In this document: in pieces, positions 7,560 through 15,028 of the stretch
Numbering within the stretch: the first letter of the stretch is position 1
Layout: every line of letters starts with the position of its first letter
DNA from: Rhodospirillaceae bacterium Spongia-Bin9
Lineage (GTDB): Bacteria; Pseudomonadota; Alphaproteobacteria; Bin65
Direction of reading: 5' to 3'
Assembly: GCA_900197615.1 (NCBI GenBank)
Contig: FZLR01000028.1
Coordinates: forward strand, 1-33,960
Length of the DNA stretch: 33,960 bases
The notes under the pieces: generated by a model
Told to the model about the DNA's origin: nothing
The model's input: only the letters and a program-made list of their open reading frames with translations
Databases searched by the model: none
Translations under genes and position numbers: made by a program

Positions 7560-8891
7560 CTAGAACACTTTCGGGATATAACGGTAGGGGACCGCTTCGG
7601 TGTAGCGATCCCAGTCGGCGCCGTATTTCCTCTTGCAGCGCGCCATGTCGCGGCGCGTGCGATGGAGGAGGAAGATCACGAAGAACGTCACATAGAAATA
7701 GGGCAGGAAATGATCGACGCCGCAGACCAATCCCCATGACAGCGCCATAAGCACGTCTGCGGTGTAGTGGGGCTTGCGGGCGTAGCGCCACCACCCGTCG
7801 ACGAGCAACTTGGAACCGGCCGCGGTGTCCAGGTAGCGGGGATTTTCCAGAGTGCCCCACGGCAGCTGCGGAAATGCCTTTCGTTTCACATACGAGCCGT
7901 TGAGGCGCATGCGGAAGCGGTTACGCTGGCTGTTTGCAGTGTCCCAAACGTAATAGGCGCCGAACAGGAGGACGAAGAGGAAAACCGTGTACGGAGTCGA
8001 TAACTCAAAGGGCGGTCGGGACGCAATGTACATGGAACTGAAGCAGTAGACGAAGGGCACCCCTGCAAGGTTCCAAAAAATCAGCATCCATCCCCATTTC
8101 TCGTAGAAGATGTCCCAGGTCGTGGGGATGCACTCCTCGCCCTTCATACAGGCGTTGGCGTAGAGGAAATGGGCGATGACCATGAAGATCATGGGAGTGC
8201 TCACCGCACCGTAAGCGGCGTATTGGTGCGCGGCACCGCTTGCCGTCAGGAGAAACAGCGCGATCCACGACACGCGAATTTCCGCCCACATCTTCAGGTC
8301 GAGCGTCCCGATACGCGGGTTGAGCCACGCCCCCTTGAAGAAATCGTAAAGAAAGCGGCCCGACATCCGCTCGGCGTTGCCTGTGACAATTGCTCCGAAA
8401 TACACGGCGAGTGCGACCGCGTTTGCGGTAACGATGGCCGCGACCATGAACGAACCGAACTGTTCGAAGACGGTCTGCAACGGGTAAATGCCGGTAAAGT
8501 GCAGCGACGTGACACCGGCCAACGTCAGGTACCAGGCGGTGGTTCCATTGCAGCGATAAACTAGTTGCTTGCCGCCGCGCGACGGGATCGGCAACCCCTT
8601 GATCTCCAATCCGGGGATAAGGGCCGCCATCGCCCCTTGCGCGACCAGGAACGCCCAATAGATCGCGAACGTGCTCCACGTCGGCGCAGCATGTGTAACG
8701 ACCTGCTCCCAGGTCCGAGCGAGGAACGAGCCCACATCGGAAAGCCCCGCCGGAAAAGGGGCGGCGCCGTCGTTGAAGCGCCATGCAATCCACAGGTAGA
8801 GCATCAATCCGTGCGAGAGGACCATGATGATGGCCGTCCCGAGCGGACCGCCGAATTCTCGTGCGGCTTTCTCGTTCTTATCCGATGTCAT
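7560..8891 (-). CDS. Erg4-type sterol C-24(28) reductase
   Basis: A 443-residue polytopic membrane protein of the ERG4/ERG24 family. It matches yeast Erg4 specifically rather than Erg24: 'REFGGPLGTA' at the N-terminus, 'YRCNGTTAWYLT' (112-123), 'EKWGWMLIFWNLAGVPFVYC' (264-283), 'YYVWDTANSQRNRFR' (313-327), 'LLVDGWWRYARKPHYTADVL' (362-381) and 'RRDMARCKRKYGADWDRY' (413-430). The DTAN-x-Q and HYTAD blocks are the Erg4-like ones. In fungi Erg4 reduces the C-24(28) double bond left by side-chain methylation, using NADPH at the membrane. The divergent neighbour is a sterol C-24 methyltransferase, which would supply exactly that double bond. The ATG at 8891 has a GGGA upstream; an ATG at 8918 would add nine residues. 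Base composition looks less GC-rich than in the flanking housekeeping genes. Confidence 0.88.
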   Translation of the reverse strand: MTSDKNEKAAREFGGPLGTAIIMVLSHGLMLYLWIAWRFNDGAAPFPAGLSDVGSFLARTWEQVVTHAAPTWSTFAIYWAFLVAQGAMAALIPGLEIKGLPIPSRGGKQLVYRCNGTTAWYLTLAGVTSLHFTGIYPLQTVFEQFGSFMVAAIVTANAVALAVYFGAIVTGNAERMSGRFLYDFFKGAWLNPRIGTLDLKMWAEIRVSWIALFLLTASGAAHQYAAYGAVSTPMIFMVIAHFLYANACMKGEECIPTTWDIFYEKWGWMLIFWNLAGVPFVYCFSSMYIASRPPFELSTPYTVFLFVLLFGAYYVWDTANSQRNRFRMRLNGSYVKRKAFPQLPWGTLENPRYLDTAAGSKLLVDGWWRYARKPHYTADVLMALSWGLVCGVDHFLPYFYVTFFVIFLLHRTRRDMARCKRKYGADWDRYTEAVPYRYIPKVF

Positions 8892-9063
8892 GGGCCGATT
8901 CCCGCTTCTTGCAAGCATCCATTCTGTGTGCGTGTCCCTTGCAAGGTCGCAATGCCCCGATGGCCGTGAACAGGCGGCCTGCGAAGGCGGGCAGTGCGAT
9001 CATTGCGGTCCTCCGAAGGCGTCCTGCATCGGCGTCGCGAAGCGGGGTGTCGATTGTTCTGCG

Positions 9064-9092
9064 AATATCCCAGTCTTGGGGAAATTGTTCAA
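9064..9092 (-). promoter_or_regulatory. Predicted promoter for the Erg4-like reductase
   Basis: On the minus strand, TTGAAC (9092-9087) and GATATT (9069-9064) have a 17-base spacer. Transcription would start near 9057, about 165 bases before the ATG at 8891. It overlaps the plus-strand promoter for the sterol methyltransferase, so the two genes probably share a control point. Confidence 0.45.
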
Positions 9093-9104
9093 TTCTGTTA
9101 TAGT
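9076..9104 (+). promoter_or_regulatory. Predicted promoter for the sterol methyltransferase
   Basis: TTGGGG at 9076-9081 and TATAGT at 9099-9104 are separated by 17 bases. The expected transcription start is at or within a base or two of the ATG at 9111, and no ribosome site precedes that ATG, so the message may be leaderless. The box match is good at -10 and weak at -35. Confidence 0.5.
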
Positions 9105-9110
9105 GTTGGA

Positions 9111-10142
9111 ATGGTGAACTCACCCTCCAAACGATCAAGCTCCCGTTTCCTCGCGGATCTCGCTCCGGATGAAGTGAAGCCCACGGTCGACGGATACACC
9201 GCGATCTACGACGCCGGCCTTGAGGGCCGGAAGGAGCATTATCGGTCGTTCGTGAATCGCTATTACGACCTGGTCACCGATTTCTACGAGTTCGGCTGGG
9301 GTCATTCCTTTCACTTCGCGCCCCGGCGCCGCGGCGAGCGTTTCAAGGCGTCGCTGCGCAGGCACCAGCATTATCTCGCCGACCGGCTGTCCCTGAAGCC
9401 GGGGATGGATGTCCTCGATGTCGGATGCGGCGTGGCGGGGCCGATGGGCAACATGGCCCGTCATTCCGGCGCCAGCTTCGTCGGCATCAACAATAACGCC
9501 TACCAGATCGAGCGCGCGAAGCTGCACACGAAGGATGTCCAGCCGTTGTGCCGCTTCATCCAGGGCGATTACATGCAAATTCCCGAAGGCGACGGCAGCT
9601 TCGACGCCGCCTTCGCCATCGAAGCCACGGTTCACGCACCGGACAAGACGGCGCTGTTCCGGGAGATCTTCCGTGTCCTGCGTCCGGGGGCCTGTTCCGC
9701 CAGCTACGAAAGGTGCCTCACCGAAGACTTCGATTCCGGCAACGCCGAGCACCAGCGGATCAAGAACGAGATCATGGTGGGGGACGCGCTGCCGGATATC
9801 GCCGGCACAGGGGAAGTTCTCACCGCATTGCAGACGGCCGGGTTCGAGCTCCTGGACGCGCACGACCGCGCGCCCGAATCGGATCCGCAGACGCCCTGGT
9901 ACCGCGCGTTGCAGGGCCGCGACCTCAGCCTGTCGAGCATCCCGCGCACGCCGTTCGGCCGGGCCCTGACAAATTTGACGTTGCGGGTCGGAGAGAGATT
10001 GCGGGCGTTTCCCGAGGGCTCCCGCGCGGTCAGCACGCTGTTGAACGCCGCGGCGGACGCGCTGGTCGAAGGCGGCAGGTCCGGCATCTTTACGCCGATG
10101 TTTTTCGTCCTGGCCCGCAAGCCGGAGCGTCCGGAAGGCTGA
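9111..10142 (+). CDS. Sterol C-24 methyltransferase (Erg6/SMT type)
   Basis: A 343-residue SAM-dependent methyltransferase that matches yeast Erg6 and plant SMT along its whole length. Sterol-binding region I is 'YEFGWGHSFHF' (59-69), the SAM site is 'LDVGCGVAGPM' (102-112), then 'GINNNAYQIERA' (125-136), 'AIEATVHAP' (169-177; 'EATCHAP' in eukaryotes), 'GDALPD' (224-229), and the C-terminal sterol methyltransferase domain ending 'NAAADALVEGGRSGIFTPM'. It should move a methyl group to C-24 of a delta24 sterol such as lanosterol or a demethylated derivative. One departure: the conserved 'YEWxMTD' block reads 'YERCLTED' (199-206), with Arg for Trp. The ATG at 9111 was chosen because homology starts soon after it and a promoter ends just before; an in-frame start at 8994 gives unrelated sequence. 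It converges on the epoxidase-cyclase gene (46-base gap, no terminator hairpin seen). Confidence 0.92.
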   Translation: MVNSPSKRSSSRFLADLAPDEVKPTVDGYTAIYDAGLEGRKEHYRSFVNRYYDLVTDFYEFGWGHSFHFAPRRRGERFKASLRRHQHYLADRLSLKPGMDVLDVGCGVAGPMGNMARHSGASFVGINNNAYQIERAKLHTKDVQPLCRFIQGDYMQIPEGDGSFDAAFAIEATVHAPDKTALFREIFRVLRPGACSASYERCLTEDFDSGNAEHQRIKNEIMVGDALPDIAGTGEVLTALQTAGFELLDAHDRAPESDPQTPWYRALQGRDLSLSSIPRTPFGRALTNLTLRVGERLRAFPEGSRAVSTLLNAAADALVEGGRSGIFTPMFFVLARKPERPEG

Positions 10143-10188
10143 ACGGAAACGCTTTTGGCCCGGCGAACCTGCGCGGGGCAGCCGACGA

Positions 10189-13100
10189 TCAAGCCGGGAC
10201 ACAGGCAGGCGCCGCTTCGGGCGCGGAAGGCGTCGCGCCGGCGGTCAAGGGAGCCGAAGCGGTCAGATCCGACCGGTCCCGGCGTCGCCGCTCGTAGAGA
10301 CCCAGTGCGTGCAGCGGAAAATACTGCCGATAGAGCACATAGTCCAACAGCGCGGTCCGGAAAAATACCCCGGCCATATCCTGCTTCGGCCATGCCCCGT
10401 CTGCCTCCTGGGATTCGACCAGGAACCTGGCGCCGCGCGAAATCGCGGACCAGTCCGATCCGCCCGCCTCGAGGAGCGCAATCATCGCCCACGCGGTCTG
10501 GATGACCTGGCTTTCCTCGTGCGGGACGTACCGGCCGGTCAGACATCCGCTGTGATGCTCGCCCCATCCCCCGTCCTCCCGCTGGCGGTCCAGCAGCCAG
10601 CGGCAGGCCGAACGCAGCGCCGGATCGCCCGGCCGGGCCCCGCCGGCAAGGAGACCCCTGATGCCGAACAGGGTGCCGTAGATGAACTGAACGCCCCAAA
10701 CTCCGCGCCACGATCCATCCTTTTCCTGTGTCCGGCGCAGCCAGACATCGCCCCGGGCGATGGCGTAGGTCACATCCCGGTCCGCAATTTGCGGAACGTT
10801 CTCTTTGTTCGCGGCGAGCGCCGCGAGACAGGAGGCGGTGCACTCGACGAAAGAATGCTCGGTCATCGAATCGCCGAACATCTCGGCCGGATTCAACCAT
10901 TCCAAACCGAAAACTGAACGGCGCGCCTCGTAGCTGCCGAATCCGCCATCGCGGTTCTGGCTGCGCAGCATGAATGCAGCCGCATCGCGCAACGCAGCCG
11001 CGTTCTCCGCGCCGCGCCGGGCGGCGAATATTCCGAGCGCCGCTTCCGCGGTGCAGTCGCTCACCGGCCAGCCATGCCATCCCCCGGCAAAACACCAACC
11101 GCCCTTCGGATCGGACCGGTAGGCCTCGCGGAACCCGTCGAAGCTTGAATCGATCTGATGTTCGAACAGGAAGTCGGCGCCGCGCCGGAGGGCGTCTTCA
11201 ACCCCGTCGAGCCCGGGAACCGTTGCGAGCGCCTGAAGAGCGAATCCGGTATCCCACGAGGCGCTTCTCGCGCCGGTGACGCGCGCACCGAACTCCTCGT
11301 CTTCCCAGATCCAGCCGTCCAGATTTTCGAGCGCCTGGCGGCAATCGGCGTCGTCCGGGTCGTGCAGCCACAGGGCAAGGATGTTGAGAAGGCCGCTGAC
11401 CGGGGAAATGCTCGTATGGTTGGTGGTCTGCAGCTCCCATTTGATGCGCCGTACGATCGCTTCGGTACATCGGGCGCGCAGGCGCTTGCCGTGGAACCGG
11501 TCGAACAGCCTCGCGATCCCGTAACCGGCCTTGAGCCACCCGCTCGGCCGCGCGTAGAGGTCCGCCTCGCGCAGGCGGTTGCGGGCGGCGGAGAAATCGG
11601 CCTCGGCAAAGCCCTCGGGGAACAACTCCTCCCGCAGCGCCTCGATCGGCGGCGTGACGGGGGCCTGGAACCGGCGCGCGTAAACCGCCGCCATCGCCAT
11701 GTAGATGAGCCTGGTATGGCAGTACCAGTTCGACGGGTGCAGCGGTATCCGGCGCGGAAGGCGCCACAATTCCGGCAGGACGGCGTTGACTCCGCGCCAG
11801 TCGTACAGGTTGAGCAGCGCCAGCCAGAACTTTCCCCAACTCGGAATACCGAGAATCCCTTCGGCCTGGATGAACTGCCGGGCCGGCTCGACCAGGGGAT
11901 CGTTTCGCTCGACACCCAGCAATCGCGCGGCGACATAAACCAGGGCGGTAACGAACAGGTGGGGCGCCGAGTGCTCGTGCAGGCCCCATGCGCCCCCTTC
12001 GAGACGGGTCCGCTCGAAGGAGCGCAGCACACGCCGCCGCCGCCCGGCTTCGAGCGGCTGCCCGATAATGTGGTGCAGCAGCGCGTATTGCGCCGTCAGC
12101 ATGGGGCACCAGACCATCTCGCCTTCCCAGGCGCCGTCCTCGCCCTGCAGGCCCAACAGGCGCGCGGCCGCGCTCTTCAATGCCGGGCCGGCGTCGGGCG
12201 CTTCGACGTCCTTCGGCCGGGCGGACCCGGAGGCTTCGACCGCCGCGGACATGGAATGCAGAAATGCGCGGGCCAGACTGCCGCGGGCCTGCTTGTGCTT
12301 TTCCCCGCCCGCGCCTTTCGTTTCGCGCAGTTGTAGAATTCCGCGCACGAGCCACCAGAGACGAACGACGAACGCACGAAAGATGCTCCTGGCCCGACGC
12401 GAGGAGGCCCGGCGGTTGCTCCGCAAAATCTCACCGACCACCGCCCGGATCACAGTTCCGCTGAACGCGAGGCTCATCGCGGTCGTGGACCGGATTTCGC
12501 AGGCGAGTATCCGCGTGGTCCGGTCGCGGTATGCGGAATTTGTCCGCCAGCCCCGGTAGACTGCGTGTCTGAGCGCCACCGACTCGGCCCGATGATCGGC
12601 AAAGACCTCGTAAAGCCCCAGGGCGAGCAACTCCGGAACCCGGGTCGCCCTGAAACGCCTGGCGGCAAAATTGCGAAATTTTCCGCCCTGGGCCAGCGCA
12701 AGCGCATCGCCGAAACCGAGGGTCATTCCGACCGCCGTCATGGGATGGTAATGCCCGGCCGCGTCGCCTATGAGCACCCGGCGCGAACTCCCGTAAGTGA
12801 CCCGGGGCCTCAACTGATTGGCCGCGGCGTCGAACCGCCCCGCCTGCAACGCTTCGACAAATGCCGGGCCGAGTCCCCCCGGCAGCAAGCCGGCATAGGA
12901 TTCCGACAGAAAGCCGATCCGGTCGCGGGGTGACCAGCGGTCCAGCGGAACATCGACGATCACCCGGATGCAATCTGCTGCCAGACTGTAAATGAGGACC
13001 GGCCCCGGCCCGCCGAGCAGCACATGTCCGAAATTTTCGAACGGCAGGCTCGCCTCCTTCACCGTGACTCCCAGCATCCGAGAGCAGAGCATGGGATCGG

Positions 13101-13614
13101 TCGACAGACCCAGGGATTTGCGCACGATGGACGCCCGGCCGTCGGCGCCGACGATGCGTGCGGCGGTCAGGGACCGTTCCGTACCGTTCAGGGAATAGGC
13201 GATACGTTCGTCTTCGACTGCGGTTACCCGTGCGTGTGGAATGAAATCGACATCAGCCCGGTTCTCGACACCTTCGCGCAGCTTCGAGACGAGCAACGCG
13301 TGATCGCACGCCAAACCCATAGACCTGCCCACATAAGGGAGTACGATCGGTTCGGAGCCGTCTTCCGGAAATACCACGAATCCCTTGCCCACGGTGGTAC
13401 GCGGCAGGGTGTCGAGTTCTATCCCGACGTCGCGCAATATCTCGACAGCAGGCGGATGCAGCCATTCGCCCGCCAGTCGCTCGGACGCCTTGGGATTCGC
13501 TTCGAGCAGGGCCACCCGGGCGCCTTCCCGCGCATGAGCGAGCGCACACAAGCTGCCCACCGGACCCGCGCCGACAATGGCGACGGCGTACTGCCGCGAA
13601 GCGGCGCCGCTCAT
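10189..13614 (-). CDS. Squalene epoxidase-oxidosqualene cyclase fusion protein
   Basis: One uninterrupted 1141-codon frame. Residues 1 to about 430 are an FAD monooxygenase of squalene epoxidase type: 'VAIVGAGPVG' (11-20), 'AGEWLHPPAVEIL' (48-60), 'IVGADGRAS' (154-162), and 'IGDAAGHYHPMTAVGMTLG' (282-300). About 431-475 is a polar linker. About 476-1105 is an oxidosqualene cyclase: 'WYCHTRLIYMA' (630-640), the catalytic 'VSDCTAE' (851-857, acid D853), and five QW-type repeats such as 'SQNRDGGFG' (885-893), 'TQEKDGSW' (962-969) and 'RQREDGGWG' (1010-1018). DCTAE, not the DDTA of hopene cyclases, and Val two residues before the Asp point to lanosterol-type cyclisation. The ATG at 13614 overlaps the CYP51 stop (ATGA). 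An internal ATG at 12252 lacks a ribosome site, so a separate cyclase is unlikely. Predicted: squalene to 2,3-oxidosqualene to lanosterol, at the membrane. Confidence 0.9.
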   Translation of the reverse strand: MSGAASRQYAVAIVGAGPVGSLCALAHAREGARVALLEANPKASERLAGEWLHPPAVEILRDVGIELDTLPRTTVGKGFVVFPEDGSEPIVLPYVGRSMGLACDHALLVSKLREGVENRADVDFIPHARVTAVEDERIAYSLNGTERSLTAARIVGADGRASIVRKSLGLSTDPMLCSRMLGVTVKEASLPFENFGHVLLGGPGPVLIYSLAADCIRVIVDVPLDRWSPRDRIGFLSESYAGLLPGGLGPAFVEALQAGRFDAAANQLRPRVTYGSSRRVLIGDAAGHYHPMTAVGMTLGFGDALALAQGGKFRNFAARRFRATRVPELLALGLYEVFADHRAESVALRHAVYRGWRTNSAYRDRTTRILACEIRSTTAMSLAFSGTVIRAVVGEILRSNRRASSRRARSIFRAFVVRLWWLVRGILQLRETKGAGGEKHKQARGSLARAFLHSMSAAVEASGSARPKDVEAPDAGPALKSAAARLLGLQGEDGAWEGEMVWCPMLTAQYALLHHIIGQPLEAGRRRRVLRSFERTRLEGGAWGLHEHSAPHLFVTALVYVAARLLGVERNDPLVEPARQFIQAEGILGIPSWGKFWLALLNLYDWRGVNAVLPELWRLPRRIPLHPSNWYCHTRLIYMAMAAVYARRFQAPVTPPIEALREELFPEGFAEADFSAARNRLREADLYARPSGWLKAGYGIARLFDRFHGKRLRARCTEAIVRRIKWELQTTNHTSISPVSGLLNILALWLHDPDDADCRQALENLDGWIWEDEEFGARVTGARSASWDTGFALQALATVPGLDGVEDALRRGADFLFEHQIDSSFDGFREAYRSDPKGGWCFAGGWHGWPVSDCTAEAALGIFAARRGAENAAALRDAAAFMLRSQNRDGGFGSYEARRSVFGLEWLNPAEMFGDSMTEHSFVECTASCLAALAANKENVPQIADRDVTYAIARGDVWLRRTQEKDGSWRGVWGVQFIYGTLFGIRGLLAGGARPGDPALRSACRWLLDRQREDGGWGEHHSGCLTGRYVPHEESQVIQTAWAMIALLEAGGSDWSAISRGARFLVESQEADGAWPKQDMAGVFFRTALLDYVLYRQYFPLHALGLYERRRRDRSDLTASAPLTAGATPSAPEAAPACVPA

Positions 13615-15020
13615 CGGAAAACGCTCGGCTCCGAGCGTCGGCGATAGCGGACCAGGCACGGGGTTTCGGGTCCCGTCACCCAGCTGCCGTAGTTCGGACG
13701 CGGAAACCCGGAGCTGAGAGAGAAATCGAAGCGATCGAGCAGAACGGTCCAGATCGCCTTGAGCTGCATGTAGGCGAAATTCTTGCCCATGCAGGCGTGC
13801 TTGCCGCCGCCGAAACCGATCAAGGCGTAGTGATGTTGCTTGTCCTCGCAAGCGGGCGGCGCGAAACGGTCGGGAAAGAACCGTTCCGGATCGGCGAAAA
13901 TGTTGGGTAACCGGTGAGAAACAGCCGGCGACACCATGGCCATGGTGCCGGCAGGCACGACGCGGTCCCGGTACCGCAGGGGTTCGAGCACCTTACGGAC
14001 CAGCAAGATCAGCGGCGGGTGCAACCGCTCGCCTTCGCGGACGGCGTTTTCCATCGCCGGCTGGTGCTGGAGACTGTCGAAGCTCATCGACCCTGCTTTG
14101 CCATAGACCTCCCGCGCCTCGTCTCTTATGCGTTCCACATAGGCGGGTGCCCTGAGGAGCTCCAGACCGGTCCAGGTCGCGAGCACCGCGCTGGTGTGCT
14201 GGCCCGCGAACAGGACAGTCAGCAGGATCCCGGTAATCTCGTCGTCGGACAGGGCGCGGCCGTCCTTGTAGCGGGCGTTCATCAGCGTCTGCATGAAATC
14301 GTCGGGGCCGGTCCCGGATTTCCGGCGCTCCGCCATGATCCCGGTGAAGAGGTCCGCCACTTTCCGCCGGGCCCTGTCGCGGCTTCGATGCGACGCGGTG
14401 GGAAGCCTGGGCAGAAAGAACCCCAGGACGTTGATGCCTTTCTGCAGATCGCGGTAAGCCTCGGCAAATCCTGTGTCCACCCGATCGCGGACCTCCTGGC
14501 CGATCAGGCTGCGGCTGGCGATCTTGACGGTGAGTTCGTTCAACGCTTCCGGCAGATCGATTTCCCCTTCGTCTCCGAGATCGTCGGCAAACCGCCGGGC
14601 CTCGTCGAACATGATGAGGGCAAACCTGCGCATGTTGGCTTCGCGCAGCGCCGGAAACAGGAAGCCCAGCTGCTCCGACATGATTTCGGGAGAGGTGTCG
14701 TACGCTACGCCGCGTCCGAAGATCGGTACGGTGAACCGGTATACGGCCTTGGCGTTCAGCTGCTCCTCGGGCGCCCTGAAATAGAAATCGTGGGCTTCGG
14801 GCCCGGTGAAGAGAGCGAAGTCGCGCGGGCCGATCCGGAAGCGGTAGAGATCGCCATGCTCGCGCCATCCGCGGCTCAACATGGCGATCGGATCCCTTCG
14901 AAATTCCGGCAGTTGGCCGAGCAGCGGCCATCCGCCTGCAAGCGTGGGAGCGGCCGTCGCCGGCGGCGGCGGAAGCTCCGCCGAACTCAGGGTCGCCGTA
15001 CTGTCAGACCGGTTTGCCAT
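13611..15020 (-). CDS. cyp51: Sterol 14-alpha-demethylase, cytochrome P450 CYP51
   Basis: A 469-residue P450 without a membrane anchor. The haem loop is 'FGGGKHACMGKNFAYMQLK' (403-421, Cys410 ligand), the I-helix is 'FAGQHTSA' (271-278; AG-x-HTS is CYP51-typical), and ExxR is E329-R332 in 'REGERLHPP'. The substrate-contact B'-C region reads 'VYRFTVPIFGRGVAYD' (93-108), which is characteristic of CYP51. It removes the 14-alpha methyl of lanosterol in three oxidations. The ATG at 15020 follows a GAGAG ribosome site and lies 8 bases after the sterol reductase stop; an ATG 21 codons upstream would overlap that gene. Its stop overlaps the start of the epoxidase-cyclase gene (ATGA). The redox partner is not in the window. 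Confidence 0.94.
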   Translation of the reverse strand: MANRSDSTATLSSAELPPPPATAAPTLAGGWPLLGQLPEFRRDPIAMLSRGWREHGDLYRFRIGPRDFALFTGPEAHDFYFRAPEEQLNAKAVYRFTVPIFGRGVAYDTSPEIMSEQLGFLFPALREANMRRFALIMFDEARRFADDLGDEGEIDLPEALNELTVKIASRSLIGQEVRDRVDTGFAEAYRDLQKGINVLGFFLPRLPTASHRSRDRARRKVADLFTGIMAERRKSGTGPDDFMQTLMNARYKDGRALSDDEITGILLTVLFAGQHTSAVLATWTGLELLRAPAYVERIRDEAREVYGKAGSMSFDSLQHQPAMENAVREGERLHPPLILLVRKVLEPLRYRDRVVPAGTMAMVSPAVSHRLPNIFADPERFFPDRFAPPACEDKQHHYALIGFGGGKHACMGKNFAYMQLKAIWTVLLDRFDFSLSSGFPRPNYGSWVTGPETPCLVRYRRRSEPSVFR

Positions 15021-15028
15021 GTCCGCTC

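Noticed and set aside
8994-9110. Longer start for the sterol methyltransferase
   Set aside because: The added 39 residues include Cys-rich text unlike Erg6, and the region holds the divergent promoters.
10189-13614. Reading the cyclase half as a squalene-hopene cyclase
   Set aside because: The catalytic motif is DCTAE, typical of oxidosqualene cyclases, not the DDTA-type motif of hopene cyclases. It is fused to an epoxidase and lies with CYP51.
13615-13851. Upstream extension of the epoxidase-cyclase frame to an ATG at 13851
   Set aside because: The added 79 residues are Arg-rich, without homology, and lie inside the CYP51 coding sequence; the ATG at 13614 fits the ATGA overlap and the FAD-domain start.
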